Positions 51,118-60,423 are shown, counted from the stretch's first letter. The stretch: 64,000 bases of DNA from a candidate division KSB1 bacterium (GCA_034506335.1 JAPDPR010000003.1:1-64000); one strand, 5' to 3'. The notes: generated by a model from the sequence alone, not told the origin. A program made the numbers and translations.

Positions 51118-52252
51118 GCCCCCCGGTGTGCTGCGTATCCTCCAGGTGTGTTCCTCGCCATCGTGGGGTGGCATGGAGATGCAGGTAGCTACCTTTTCCG
51201 CGCTGCTCCGCAGACGTGGCCACGAAGTCTCAGTGGCGTGTGCCCGCGGAACACCCTTGTACCGGGAGTTGACGCGGCTGGGGTTTGCACCTCACCACTT
51301 TCGGCCGCGCGGGTATCTCGATCCCGCGGCCATCGTGCGTCTGGCACAGTTGCTGCGGGCCCAACACGTGCAGGTCATTCACTGCCATTACTCTCGGGAT
51401 CTGTGGACCGTGGTGCCTGCAGCGCGTCTCGCAGGGCGGGTGCCCACGGTGCTGATCAAACACGTGGGCACCATGCGCCCCAAACGGGATCCGGCGCACC
51501 GGTGGTTGTATGGCCACGTGGCGCAGGTGTGGGCAATTTCCCGTGTTATCCGTGAGAACCTCATTGCCACCCACCCCATTGCGCCCGAACGGGTGGCGGT
51601 GGTGCACCAGGGCGTGGACCTGGCGCGCTTCAGGGTCCCACCGCAGGAAAGGGCGCGCGTGCGTGGCCAATTTGGTTTTGCGGAAAACGCGCTGGTTGTC
51701 GGTACTATTGGCAGGCTGGAGCCGGGCAAGGGCCACCTTGAGTTCTTGCACATGGCAGCGGAGGTCGCACGACAGGTGCCGCAAAGCGTGTTTCTTGTGG
51801 TTGGCGGCACCACCCGCGGTGAGGAGTTTCGGGCTGAGCCAATCTATCGCCTGGCCGCAGAACTCAACCTAGGCCCGCGGTTAGTCTTTGCTGGCTTTCG
51901 CCAGGACATTCCGTCTGTCTTAGCTGCCATGGATGTGTTCGCTTTCCCCTCCAGGGCTGAGGCGTTCGGGCTGGTGGTCATCGAGGCCATGGCCGCCGGG
52001 GTACCGGTTATCTCTACTGCCAGTGATGGCGTGCTGGACATTGTGGTTGATGGTGAGAGCGGGCTCCTTGTGCCGCCGCAAGACGTGGCAAGCCTCACAA
52101 AGGCGGTAGTGCGCCTTTTGACGGACGCGGAACTGCGACACAGGCTGGGCCGGGCAGGCCGTCAGAGGGTCAAACGCCTGTTCACCGTGGAGCGGATGGC
52201 TGCACAGGTTGAAATGCTTTCCCGTGGACTCCTCGGCCCCAGGCAGGCGTAA
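51110..52252 (+). CDS. Glycosyltransferase family 4
   Basis: A 380-residue GT-B fold glycosyltransferase. The N-terminal half has SSPSWGGMEMQVATFSALLRRRGHEV; the C-terminal half has the donor-site features TIGRLEPGKGHLEFL near 202 and DVFAFPSRAEAFGLVVIEAMAAGVPVI near 280, including the EX7E motif of GT4. It transfers a sugar from a nucleotide donor, probably in cell-surface glycan or glycolipid synthesis; the substrate is not determined. Its overlap with plsC fits a role in lipid-linked glycan assembly. Confidence 0.92.
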   Translation: MSEPPGVLRILQVCSSPSWGGMEMQVATFSALLRRRGHEVSVACARGTPLYRELTRLGFAPHHFRPRGYLDPAAIVRLAQLLRAQHVQVIHCHYSRDLWTVVPAARLAGRVPTVLIKHVGTMRPKRDPAHRWLYGHVAQVWAISRVIRENLIATHPIAPERVAVVHQGVDLARFRVPPQERARVRGQFGFAENALVVGTIGRLEPGKGHLEFLHMAAEVARQVPQSVFLVVGGTTRGEEFRAEPIYRLAAELNLGPRLVFAGFRQDIPSVLAAMDVFAFPSRAEAFGLVVIEAMAAGVPVISTASDGVLDIVVDGESGLLVPPQDVASLTKAVVRLLTDAELRHRLGRAGRQRVKRLFTVERMAAQVEMLSRGLLGPRQA

Positions 52253-52353
52253 CCTGTGGTGGTAGGCTCTCCTACTCTGGTGTCAGTGCCAAAGGAGGTG
52301 GCGGCACAGAGCTAGGACCACTTGCGAGGTTCCAAGACAAGCGCGGAGCGGCT

Positions 52354-53031
52354 ATGGACACCAGACTGCTCAAGACCATTCCCATTTTCTCCGCCCTCGA
52401 TGAGGAGGACCTGGAGCGAATAGCCACGCTGTGCGTGCGCAAGACTTGTGCGCCAAACCAGGTGATCTTGGTGGAGGAAGAGAGCGGGCAGTCGCTCTTC
52501 ATCATCAAACGCGGCAGCGTCAAAGTATCGCACGTGAGCGACGAAGGGCGCGAGGTTATTCTGTCCATCCTCAACGCTGGCGAGTTTTTTGGCGAGATGG
52601 CCCTGCTGGATGGGAAGGGGCGTTCTGCGAACGTGACGGCCTTGGTGGAGACCGAGCTGCTGATGCTGCGGCGCGCCGACTTTTTGAGCTTACTGGAGGA
52701 CTATCCGCAGATATCGATCGCTCTGCTCCGCGAGTTGGCCGGCCGTATCCGCATGAGCGATTCGCACATCTCCACTCTAAGCCTCAAGGATGCGCTGGGA
52801 CGTGTGGCCATGGCGCTCATCCACGTGGCAGAAAAGACAGGACGGCCCCGCGGGCAGGAGATGGTGATTCCCAAGCTCCCCATTCAGCAGGACCTGGCCA
52901 ACATGGCAGGCACCGCGCGCGAGACCATTTCCCGCGCCTTGGGTCATTTCGAGGAGTTGGGCTATCTCCATCGCGAAGGACACCGGGTCGTTATCAAAGA
53001 TTTCCAGCTGTTTAAGCGCGCCTTTACTTGA
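52354..53031 (+). CDS. Crp/Fnr-family transcriptional regulator
   Basis: A 225-residue regulator. The cyclic-nucleotide-binding domain has GEFFGEMALLDGKGRSANV near residue 75, with the Glu and Arg-Ser positions that contact cAMP in CRP. The winged-helix domain has LPIQQDLANMAGTARETISRALG near 180, the Crp HTH signature. No FNR-type N-terminal Cys cluster is present, so oxygen sensing through Fe-S is unlikely. It may bind a cyclic nucleotide. It lies between the GT4 gene and mlaE; its target genes are unknown. Confidence 0.93.
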   Translation: MDTRLLKTIPIFSALDEEDLERIATLCVRKTCAPNQVILVEEESGQSLFIIKRGSVKVSHVSDEGREVILSILNAGEFFGEMALLDGKGRSANVTALVETELLMLRRADFLSLLEDYPQISIALLRELAGRIRMSDSHISTLSLKDALGRVAMALIHVAEKTGRPRGQEMVIPKLPIQQDLANMAGTARETISRALGHFEELGYLHREGHRVVIKDFQLFKRAFT

Positions 53032-53065
53032 CAGACACTAGCCAAGAAAGCGAGAGCCGGCGAGC

Positions 53066-53827
53066 ATGTTAAGGACGATTCTGTCGTTCTTCGTGCATCT
53101 TCACGGTCTGTTCGAGACATTCCTGAACGGGTGGGTAGGGCTCTTCCGCAGGCCCCTCTACGGTCGGGCGATCATCGAGCAAATGGACGTGATCGGCGTC
53201 CGTTCCACGGCGATCGTAGTGCTCACCTCGATGTTTACGGGATTGGTCCTTGCCCTCCAGTCGGGCTATGAAATGGCAATCTACGGGGCGAAGATGTACG
53301 TGGGCACCCTGCTCAGTGTGTCGCTGGTGCGCGAGCTGGGGCCGGTGCTGGCCGCGCTAATCGTCACCGGCAGGGTGGGCTCGGCCATGGCGGCTGAAAT
53401 TGGGTCCATGGCAGTGACCGAGCAGATCGACGCCATGCGGGCCTTGGGTACGGACCCCATCAAGAAGTTGGTCACCACCCGCATGGTGGCGGCCACCGTG
53501 ATGCTCCCAGTGCTTACGGCAGTCGCTGATGCGGTAGGGGTTCTGGGGGGACTCGTGGTTGCGGTGAGCTCGTTGGGGATTAGCAGTTCCTTCTATTGGG
53601 TCACCGTGGTACGCGCCTTGACCTTCGACGACTTGGTTATGGGCCTCACTAAACCTGTCCTGTTCGGGGTGCTCATGGCGACGGTGGGGTGCTATATGGG
53701 CATGTCCACCACCGGGGGTACGCGCGGTGTGGGCGAGTCCACCACCAAGGCAGTGGTGCTCACTTCGGTGCTCATCTTCGCGGTGGATTTCCTTTTCACC
53801 AAGCTCTATCTTGCGGTGGCAAGCTGA
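53066..53827 (+). CDS. mlaE: MlaE-family lipid ABC transporter permease
   Basis: A 253-residue membrane protein with the MlaE signature ELGPVLAALIVTGRVGSAMAAEIGSMAVTEQIDAM near residue 92 (central part) and several predicted helices. MlaE is the inner-membrane permease of the MlaFEDB/MCE phospholipid transport system that maintains outer-membrane lipid asymmetry. The order mlaE-mlaF-mlaD (53066-55551) is tight: the mlaE stop is followed at once by the mlaF ATG. Confidence 0.94.
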   Translation: MLRTILSFFVHLHGLFETFLNGWVGLFRRPLYGRAIIEQMDVIGVRSTAIVVLTSMFTGLVLALQSGYEMAIYGAKMYVGTLLSVSLVRELGPVLAALIVTGRVGSAMAAEIGSMAVTEQIDAMRALGTDPIKKLVTTRMVAATVMLPVLTAVADAVGVLGGLVVAVSSLGISSSFYWVTVVRALTFDDLVMGLTKPVLFGVLMATVGCYMGMSTTGGTRGVGESTTKAVVLTSVLIFAVDFLFTKLYLAVAS

Positions 53828-54586
53828 ATGAGTGAGGAGCGCACACACAAAAGCGGTGCCACCATCGAGTTCTGCGACATCCACAAGTACTTCGGGGAGA
53901 ATTGGGTGTTGCGGGGGCTGTCGCTGCAGGTGCGGGCTGGGGAAACGCTGGTCATCCTCGGTCGTTCGGGGTGTGGCAAGAGCGTGCTGCTCAAGATTCT
54001 GCTCGGCCTCATCAGGCCGGAGAGCGGCGAGGTGTGGTTCGACGGCACAGAACTCACTTCGCTCAGCGAGCGCCAACTTGTGCCGTTTCGGACCCAGATC
54101 GGGATGCTCTTTCAGGGCTCGGCCCTCTTCGACTCGCTGACCGTAGGCGAGAATGTGGCATACTGGCTGCGGGAGCACACTCGCCTGAGCGAGGAGGAGA
54201 TCGCCGCGCGGGTGGCCGAGTGCCTCCGTTTTGTAGAAATGGAGGGCACAGAAGAGCTCATGCCTTCTGAACTCTCCGGAGGGATGCGCAAGCGGGTGGC
54301 GCTGGCGCGGGCCATGATTTCCATGCCGCGCGTGATGCTGTACGACGAGCCCACAACTGGACTGGACCCGATCACCGCCACGACCATCAACGCTCTGATC
54401 CGAAAAACGCAGCACGAATTGGGTGTGACCTCAATCGTGGTAACCCATGAGCTGGAGAGCGCCTTCAGCGTGGCAAATCGCCTGGCCGTCATCCACGAGG
54501 GGGTTATTGTGGCCGTGGGCACCAAAGAGGAGGTGCAGGCCTCTGACAATGAGTTTGTACGGACGTTCTTGGCGGGACCAAAATGA
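53828..54586 (+). CDS. mlaF: MlaF-family lipid ABC transporter ATPase
   Basis: A 252-residue ABC ATPase: Walker A GRSGCGKSVLL near residue 46, signature LSGGMRKRVALARAM near 153, Walker B VMLYDEPTTGLDP near 172 and H-loop THEL near 209. It powers lipid transport by the MlaE permease encoded immediately upstream. The stop overlaps the mlaD start (ATGA). Confidence 0.95.
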   Translation: MSEERTHKSGATIEFCDIHKYFGENWVLRGLSLQVRAGETLVILGRSGCGKSVLLKILLGLIRPESGEVWFDGTELTSLSERQLVPFRTQIGMLFQGSALFDSLTVGENVAYWLREHTRLSEEEIAARVAECLRFVEMEGTEELMPSELSGGMRKRVALARAMISMPRVMLYDEPTTGLDPITATTINALIRKTQHELGVTSIVVTHELESAFSVANRLAVIHEGVIVAVGTKEEVQASDNEFVRTFLAGPK

Positions 54587-55551
54587 AAACCAGACGAGAA
54601 CCTTTGTTCAGCCATGAGGTGCGGGTAGGGCTGACCGTGTTCATTGGCGTGCTCATCATCGTGGTGGCGATCATGATGGTGGGAGGCCAGGAGGGCTTCT
54701 TGGCCGACCGTTACCACCTACGAGTGATGATGTCGCGAGTGGAGGGGCTGCAGACCGGCGCGCCGGTGCGTCTGGCCGGAGTGCGCGTCGGCACGGTGAC
54801 GTCGGTCAAGTTCTCGCCAGACATCTCTGAGAACCGCATTATCATCGAACTGGAAATCGACACTAAAGTAAAGGATCGCATACGCAAGGACTCCATCGCT
54901 CATATCGGCACGCTGGGGCTTCTGGGTGACAAATACGTGGGCATCACCATGGGATCACTGGACCAGCCGCGCCTGGAGGATGGGGAGTACCTCCAGGCAG
55001 CCGAACCCCTCGATGTGGAAAAACTCATCGATGAAGGTGTGGCGGCGTTCAATCTCCTCAAGCGGTCCCTTTCCACGGTTGACGACATCGTCACCAAAAT
55101 TAACTCGGGCAAGGGGACCCTCGGTCTGCTGGTGAACGACCCAAGCATGTACGTGGACGTGAAGGCCCTGGTCCGCATCTCCAGCAGCATCCTGGCCTAT
55201 ATTCGCTCCGGAGAGGGCACTGCTGCCCGACTCTTCACCGACCCTCAGCTTTACACGCGCATTACTACGCTCCTTGCCTCCAGCGAAGCGCTGGTGGACA
55301 GCCTCCGCAGGGGCCAGGGCACGGCGGCCCGCTTCGTCCAGGACCCGTCCCTTTACCAGGAGCTCACCACGCTGACCAAGAACGTGAGCCTGATTGCTGC
55401 GCGGCTGGAAAAAGGCCAAGGGAGCCTGGGGATGATGATGAACAATGACCTGCTTTACCGGCGCCTGAACGCGCTGACGGCCAGCCTTGACTCGCTCGTC
55501 ACCGATCTAAAAGCCAACCCCTCGCGCTACCTGAAGGTAGAGATTTTCTGA
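54583..55551 (+). CDS. mlaD: MlaD/MCE-domain lipid-binding protein
   Basis: A 322-residue protein with one N-terminal membrane helix (VGLTVFIGVLIIVVAIMMV) and a single MCE domain (VEGLQTGAPVRLAGVRVGTVTSV near residue 55, with IGTLGLLGDKYVGI near 107). A long helical tail with GKGTLGLLVNDPSMY-type repeats follows (about 180-310, four repeats). MlaD forms hexameric rings that hold phospholipid in the periplasm. Last gene of the mlaEFD operon, 4-nt overlap with mlaF. Confidence 0.94.
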   Translation: MKTRREPLFSHEVRVGLTVFIGVLIIVVAIMMVGGQEGFLADRYHLRVMMSRVEGLQTGAPVRLAGVRVGTVTSVKFSPDISENRIIIELEIDTKVKDRIRKDSIAHIGTLGLLGDKYVGITMGSLDQPRLEDGEYLQAAEPLDVEKLIDEGVAAFNLLKRSLSTVDDIVTKINSGKGTLGLLVNDPSMYVDVKALVRISSSILAYIRSGEGTAARLFTDPQLYTRITTLLASSEALVDSLRRGQGTAARFVQDPSLYQELTTLTKNVSLIAARLEKGQGSLGMMMNNDLLYRRLNALTASLDSLVTDLKANPSRYLKVEIF

Positions 55552-55591
55552 TGCACTTGTGCTTGGCGTGGAGCGGCGGGAGAAGTTTCCC

Positions 55592-55620
55592 TTGACATTA
55601 TCCCGGCGCTTTTGTATAAT
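55592..55620 (+). promoter_or_regulatory. Perfect-consensus sigma-70 promoter for the TIM-barrel gene
   Basis: TTGACA (55592-55597), 17-bp spacer, TATAAT (55615-55620): identical to the canonical consensus, like the promoter at 36835. The leader to ATG 55698 is about 70 nt. Confidence 0.85.
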
Positions 55621-55697
55621 CTCAAGGTCTTTGCGCCGGCATGAGGGAGTTACTAGGCCGGTCACACGACGGCAGAGCCAGAGTAGAGTGAAGAGGC

Positions 55698-56621
55698 ATG
55701 CTTGCGCTTTCGACTGCCTGGGTCGCAACGGAAGTAACCGACGGCGATCAGCTGCTGGACGCGGTGCGAGAGGTGGGACTGTCCGGGTTGGAGCTGGATT
55801 ATCGGCTCACAAAGGCCATGCTCCACCACATCCGACGGCGGCTACGCTCCCATGAGTTCACGGTGGTGAGCGTACATAACTATTGCCCGTTGCCGGAAGG
55901 AGTTCCACAACATGAGGCTTCTGGTGACCTTTTTCTCCTGTCCAGCACGGATGAGGAGGAGCGTCGCCATGCGGTCAAGCTTTCCATAGAGTCGGTGCAT
56001 TTGGCCGCGGATGTGGAGGCGCGGGTTGTGGTGTTCCATTTGGGCGCCGTAGGCGTGGACAACCATGACCACCGTCTTCGCGAGCTCTATGAACAGGGGC
56101 TCATCGACTCGGCTGAGGCAGAGCGCTACCGGGAGGAACGACGGGCGGAGCGCCTAGCCAAAAGGCAGCCGTTCCTGGACGCCGTCTTGCTCAGCTTGGA
56201 CAGGATTCACGAAGAAGCCGTACGCTTGGGCGTTCAGGTGGGGGTGGAAAACCGACTGTATTCGCACCAGATTCCGGATTTGGAAGAAGTCGGGATCATC
56301 CTTCAGGAGTTCGCGGGGGGGAACATCGGCTATTGGCATGACTGCGGACACGCCCATGTTCAGGAGCGATTGCGGTTGGTTGACCATGAAAGCTGGCTAA
56401 GGGACTATGGAACGTGCCTCCTCGGGGTGCACTTTCATGATGCGCGCGGGCTAAAAGATCACCTCGCGCCGGGGAGTGGCGAAATCGACTTTGACATGGT
56501 GGCCAAGTATCTAAAGCCCGAGATGCTCCGGGTCTTGGAGGTGCATCCCATGGTGAGCGCCGAGGAGGTGCAGCAGGCGGTGCGGCTGTTGCAGCAGAAG
56601 GGGATCGCCGAGCTGGAGTGA
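55698..56621 (+). CDS. Sugar-phosphate isomerase/epimerase-like TIM-barrel protein
   Basis: A 307-residue protein of the AP-endonuclease-2/xylose-isomerase-like TIM-barrel superfamily. Metal-ligand-type residues appear along the barrel: VVFHLGAVG near residue 113, VGVENRLY near 181, GYWHDCGHAHVQ near 213, VHFHDARGLKDHLAPGSGEID near 244, and LEVHP near 278. Members isomerise sugars or open rings; specificity cannot be told from the sequence. It has a strong promoter and a 144-bp gap before the next gene. Confidence 0.87.
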   Translation: MLALSTAWVATEVTDGDQLLDAVREVGLSGLELDYRLTKAMLHHIRRRLRSHEFTVVSVHNYCPLPEGVPQHEASGDLFLLSSTDEEERRHAVKLSIESVHLAADVEARVVVFHLGAVGVDNHDHRLRELYEQGLIDSAEAERYREERRAERLAKRQPFLDAVLLSLDRIHEEAVRLGVQVGVENRLYSHQIPDLEEVGIILQEFAGGNIGYWHDCGHAHVQERLRLVDHESWLRDYGTCLLGVHFHDARGLKDHLAPGSGEIDFDMVAKYLKPEMLRVLEVHPMVSAEEVQQAVRLLQQKGIAELE

Positions 56622-56765
56622 ATCATCCAGTAGCCGGCATGTGCGTGGGTCTGCAGTGGGCGGGTTTTCGCGGTTTTGGTGAGGCGCCCATGTGAGGCTT
56701 CGCGGGCAGCTTTGCTGATAAACCCTTGCGAGCATCGAGCGGAGAGCGGATAAGAGCGCGCGGCA

Positions 56766-57491
56766 ATGCAGGTCAAGGTAGGGTGTTGTGGCTTTCCCGT
56801 AGCACGGCGGCTCTATTACCGGACGTTTCCGGTGGTGGAGGTGCAGCAGACCTTTTACCATCCGCCGCTTGTTGCCACTGCGGCGCGGTGGCGCGAGGAA
56901 GCGCCGGAGGAGTTCGAGTTTGTGGTGAAGGCCTGGCAGCTGATCACCCATCAGCCCTCCAGCCCCACCTACCGGCGCTTGCGGCAACCCATTGCGGAGG
57001 AACGTCGGGATGCTTATGGCCGCTTTCAGCTGACTCCTGAGGTCCAAGAGGCCTGGGCTCGCACCGCCGAGGTGGCCACAGCGCTCGGGGCCAGAGTGGT
57101 GCTCTTTCAATGCCCTGCGAGCTTTACGTGCAGCGAGGAGAACGTGGCCAATCTGCGCGCCTTCATGAATCGGGTCGACCGGCGCGGCTTTCTCTTCGCC
57201 TGGGAGCCGCGTGGGGGGTGGCCCGCCGAGCTCATCCGGGACCTGTGCGTGGAGCTTGAGCTGATTCACGCGGTGGACCCATTCAAGAGTAACCCGCTAT
57301 GGGGGAAGCCGGCCTATTTCCGGCTGCACGGCATCACCGGCGCGGGCTACCGGTTCTCGCATCACGACTTTGCCCAGCTGGCATCGGTGGCGAAGCAGGC
57401 TGGCGAGGCCTATTGCCTTTTCAACAACGTGGCTATGCACGAGGACGCCGGTCGTTTCATGGAGTTCATGAAGAAAACGGAGGCCGCGTAG
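56766..57491 (+). CDS. DUF72-family protein
   Basis: A 241-residue DUF72/YecE-like TIM-barrel protein starting MQVKVGCCGFP, with VEVQQTFYHPP near residue 25, EFEFVVKAWQLITHQ near 55 and YFRLHG near 182. The family is widespread and of unknown function. Upstream 56622-56765 has no gene or clear promoter. The radical SAM gene starts 2 bp after its stop, which suggests the two work together. Confidence 0.9.
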   Translation: MQVKVGCCGFPVARRLYYRTFPVVEVQQTFYHPPLVATAARWREEAPEEFEFVVKAWQLITHQPSSPTYRRLRQPIAEERRDAYGRFQLTPEVQEAWARTAEVATALGARVVLFQCPASFTCSEENVANLRAFMNRVDRRGFLFAWEPRGGWPAELIRDLCVELELIHAVDPFKSNPLWGKPAYFRLHGITGAGYRFSHHDFAQLASVAKQAGEAYCLFNNVAMHEDAGRFMEFMKKTEAA

Positions 57492-57493
57492 CC

Positions 57494-58318
57494 TTGGGCT
57501 CCGCAGGGAGAGTACTGCCCCTGCAGAAGGGGATTGTCTATGGTCCCGTGGCCTCACGCCGACTAGGGCGCTCATTGGGCATCAACCTGATGCCGACAAC
57601 CTATAAGGCGTGTAGTTACAATTGCGTCTACTGCCACTACGGGTGGACCAAAGTGGCGGTGCTCGACGGCAGGCCGCTGTACCACGATTTGCCCACCGTG
57701 GAGCAGGTCGGCGCAGCGCTTCGAGCAGCCTTAGAGGCAGGGGCGAATCCCGAGTACATCACCTTTTCAGGAAACGGGGAGCCAACTCTGCATCCCGCAT
57801 TCTCGGACATGGTTGACACCGTCATTTGGTGCCGCGACCAGCTTGCACCCCAGGCCAAGACATGTGTGCTCTCAAACGCCACTTGCCTGGGAAAGGAATC
57901 CGCGGCCAGGGCGTTGGAGAAGTTGGACGTGCGCATCCTTAAGCTGGATGCCGGGGATGAACAGACCTGGCGGCTGGTCAATCGACCCGCTCCGGGGCTT
58001 AGCTTTGTGCAACTGCTGGAAGGACTGAGGTCGACCAAAAATTGGGTGCTCCAGACCCTCTTTTGCGACGGACCCTATGCCAACTGTCGCCCGCACCAGG
58101 TGGAGCAATGGATGGAACTGGTGGGTCAATTGCGGCCGCGTCTGGTGCAGATCTACACGATAGACCGCCCCGCCGCACACGGACGACTGCGGAGGGTTCC
58201 TTTAGAGGTATTGAAAGAGATCGGCGCGAAAGCTTCCAGGCGGACGGGCCTCCCCGTGCACGTGTACGGCGCGAACGGGCAGAGTTGGCACTTTGTGAGC
58301 AAGGCTGCCGGGAAATGA
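57494..58318 (+). CDS. Radical SAM protein
   Basis: About 274 residues. The [4Fe-4S]/SAM motif is CSYNCVYC with C40, C44 and C47, preceded by YGPVASRRLGRSLGINLMP, a form seen in a family of uncharacterised radical SAM proteins. FSGNGEPTLHP near residue 94 is the SAM-binding GGE-like segment. No C-terminal extra Fe-S motif is visible. The start is taken as TTG 57494 with GGAGG about 10 bp upstream; extension further upstream overlaps DUF72 in another frame and reads as non-coding. The substrate is unknown. Confidence 0.85.
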   Translation: MGSAGRVLPLQKGIVYGPVASRRLGRSLGINLMPTTYKACSYNCVYCHYGWTKVAVLDGRPLYHDLPTVEQVGAALRAALEAGANPEYITFSGNGEPTLHPAFSDMVDTVIWCRDQLAPQAKTCVLSNATCLGKESAARALEKLDVRILKLDAGDEQTWRLVNRPAPGLSFVQLLEGLRSTKNWVLQTLFCDGPYANCRPHQVEQWMELVGQLRPRLVQIYTIDRPAAHGRLRRVPLEVLKEIGAKASRRTGLPVHVYGANGQSWHFVSKAAGK

Positions 58319-58327
58319 CCAGGAGAG

Positions 58328-59734
58328 GTGTCCGAAGCTAAGGTGGATGTAGCGCGCGAAAAGATAGAACGTTTTCTGGTACTGAAGCTCCGTCCCCCGC
58401 GTCTGGTGTTCGCGAGCTTCGTGCTGGCAGCCTGTACAGGGGCTCTGTTGCTTTCGCTCCCAGCCGCCACGAAGGGGCGACCCCTGTCCCCGCTCGACGC
58501 CCTGTTCACCGCCACATCGGCGGTGTGCGTGACTGGGCTCACGGTCGTGGATACAGGCACGCGGCTGAGTTTTTTGGGGCAGATGGTGGTTCTCACGCTG
58601 ATTCAGATGGGTGGGCTTGGCATCATGACCTTTTCTGTGCTTTTCATGTACCTGCTCACCCGGCGCTTCTCAATTCGTGGGCGCGAGCTGCTGGAAGAGA
58701 CTTTGTCGCAAAGGCCTCTCCAGCACATGGGTGCGTTGCTCAGGCACGTGTTCTTGTGGACCTTCTTCCTAGAGGCGATCGGAGCCTGCCTGCTGACATA
58801 CCGATTCTGGGGTCGTTACCCGGGTTGGAGGGCGGTCTACCTGGGCGTCTTTCATGCGGTGTCAGCCTTTTGCAATGCCGGTTTTGGTCTTTTTCCGGAC
58901 AGTCTGCAGGCGTATGCGTATGATCCGCTGGTGAACTTTACCGTGCTTGGGTTGATTGTCATTGGCGGTTTGGGCTTTATCGTGCTGTTTGACCTTGCTC
59001 ACGATTTCCCCTTCCGTGTGGGGAGGAGGAGGCAGGCTATCTCGCTCCACACGCGACTTGTCCTGCAGACTACTGCGGCCCTCATTGTAGTGGGCATGGT
59101 GGCGTTTCTGGCGGTGGAAAGCTTCAATACCCTGAGGGGGATGCCATGGTCGCGCAGGCTGTTGGTCAGTCTGTTCCAGTCGGTTACTGCGCGGACTGCA
59201 GGGTTTTCCACCGTCGAGACCAGCAGGCTCACTAGCGCGACCCTCATGGTTCTGATGGCGCTAATGTTCATCGGCGCCAGCCCTGGTTCCACCGGAGGGG
59301 GGATCAAGACCAGTACCTTTGCCGTATTGGTAGCGCTGGTAATGGCGCGCTTTCGTGGGAGCGAAGAGGTCAATTGTTGCCATCGGCGCCTGCCCAATAG
59401 CATTGTGGCCAAGGCTTTCGCTCTGGCCGTGTTCGGTGTGGTAGTGGTGGGGGCGTTTGGCCTGGCCCTGGCTGTCACAGAACTCGGATTGCGTCCGTAT
59501 GCGCACAGCTCCGGAAAGGCGCTGGCAGTGTTGTTCGAAACCGTATCAGCTTTTGGCACGGTCGGCCTCACTACCGGTCTTACTCCGCATCTGTCCCAGA
59601 CGGGCAAGTTCCTGATTATTGTCCTTATGCTTGTGGGCAGAGTGGGGCCCCTAACGCTGGCCATTGCGTTGGGCAGGGGGGACAAACGGCCAACTGGTTT
59701 CCGCTACGTAGAAGAGAGCGTCTTGGTTGGCTGA
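58328..59734 (+). CDS. trkH: TrkH/KtrB-family potassium channel subunit
   Basis: A 468-residue membrane protein with the four pore loops of the Trk/Ktr family: FTATSAVCVTGLTVVD near residue 58, AVSAFCNAGFGLFPDS near 178, SVTARTAGFSTVE near 285 and ETVSAFGTVGLTTGL near 405, each with the filter Gly. It pairs with the NAD-binding TrkA-like subunit encoded next to form a K+ uptake system. The GTG start at 58328 is only 2 nt after AGGAG; a GTG at 58343 is an alternative. Confidence 0.94.
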   Translation: MSEAKVDVAREKIERFLVLKLRPPRLVFASFVLAACTGALLLSLPAATKGRPLSPLDALFTATSAVCVTGLTVVDTGTRLSFLGQMVVLTLIQMGGLGIMTFSVLFMYLLTRRFSIRGRELLEETLSQRPLQHMGALLRHVFLWTFFLEAIGACLLTYRFWGRYPGWRAVYLGVFHAVSAFCNAGFGLFPDSLQAYAYDPLVNFTVLGLIVIGGLGFIVLFDLAHDFPFRVGRRRQAISLHTRLVLQTTAALIVVGMVAFLAVESFNTLRGMPWSRRLLVSLFQSVTARTAGFSTVETSRLTSATLMVLMALMFIGASPGSTGGGIKTSTFAVLVALVMARFRGSEEVNCCHRRLPNSIVAKAFALAVFGVVVVGAFGLALAVTELGLRPYAHSSGKALAVLFETVSAFGTVGLTTGLTPHLSQTGKFLIIVLMLVGRVGPLTLAIALGRGDKRPTGFRYVEESVLVG

Positions 59735-59766
59735 GTGAGAAGGTTGTTTTTCCTGAAGGGTGACAT

Positions 59767-60423
59767 ATGCCGAGCTTTGCAGTGATTGGTTTGGGAAGCT
59801 TCGGGTCCTACGTGGCCCGCTTTCTCAGCGAACGAGGTTTCGAGGTCTTGGCGATCGACAAGAGGGAGGAAGAGGTGGACCGCGTCCGTCCCTTCGTGGA
59901 AAAGGCCCTGGTGGGAGACGCCACGAACAAGGAGATGTTGCGCAGCCTGGGCCTAGACCAAATGGATGCGGTGGTCGTCAACGTGGGCGACGAAATCGAT
60001 GCCAGCATTCTCATCACGCTCTATTTGAAAGACCTCGGGACGAAACGCATTATTGTCAAGGCCATTACCGAAGACCACCATCGCATCCTGGACCTGATCG
60101 GGGCGACGGATGTTGTTTACCCAGAAAAAGAGGTGGCCTTCAAGGTGGCGCAGAGTTTGGATAATCCCAACATCCTTGACTACCTTACCTTGGCACCTGG
60201 CTATAGCATTATTGAGCTTGCGCCGCCGAATAGCTTCCTGCACAAGACGCTCCGACAGCTCGACCTGACGAACAAGTATGGCGTGCAGGTGATCATGGTA
60301 AAGGAACTTATTCCGGAGAACGTGAAGGTTGTGCCCGGGGCCGACCATGTGGTCAAAGACAGCGACGTCCTCGTGGTCTTGGGTAAGAACTCGGCACTGG
60401 AAAAACTAAGACGGCTAAAGTGA
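59767..60423 (+). CDS. trkA: TrkA/KtrA-type potassium uptake regulatory subunit
   Basis: A 218-residue cytosolic RCK protein with an N-terminal Rossmann domain (VIGLGSFGSYVARFL near residue 6; acidic residue in LAIDKREEE near 30) and a C-terminal RCK_C domain (about 135-218). It gates the TrkH-like channel in response to nucleotides. It follows trkH by 32 bp, the standard order. Confidence 0.94.
   Translation: MPSFAVIGLGSFGSYVARFLSERGFEVLAIDKREEEVDRVRPFVEKALVGDATNKEMLRSLGLDQMDAVVVNVGDEIDASILITLYLKDLGTKRIIVKAITEDHHRILDLIGATDVVYPEKEVAFKVAQSLDNPNILDYLTLAPGYSIIELAPPNSFLHKTLRQLDLTNKYGVQVIMVKELIPENVKVVPGADHVVKDSDVLVVLGKNSALEKLRRLK

Noticed and set aside
52253-52353. Short inverted repeats upstream of the Crp-family regulator (GTAGG/CCTAC)
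   Set aside because: The stem is only 5 bp, with no T-run and no match to a CRP-like operator; chance level in GC-rich DNA.
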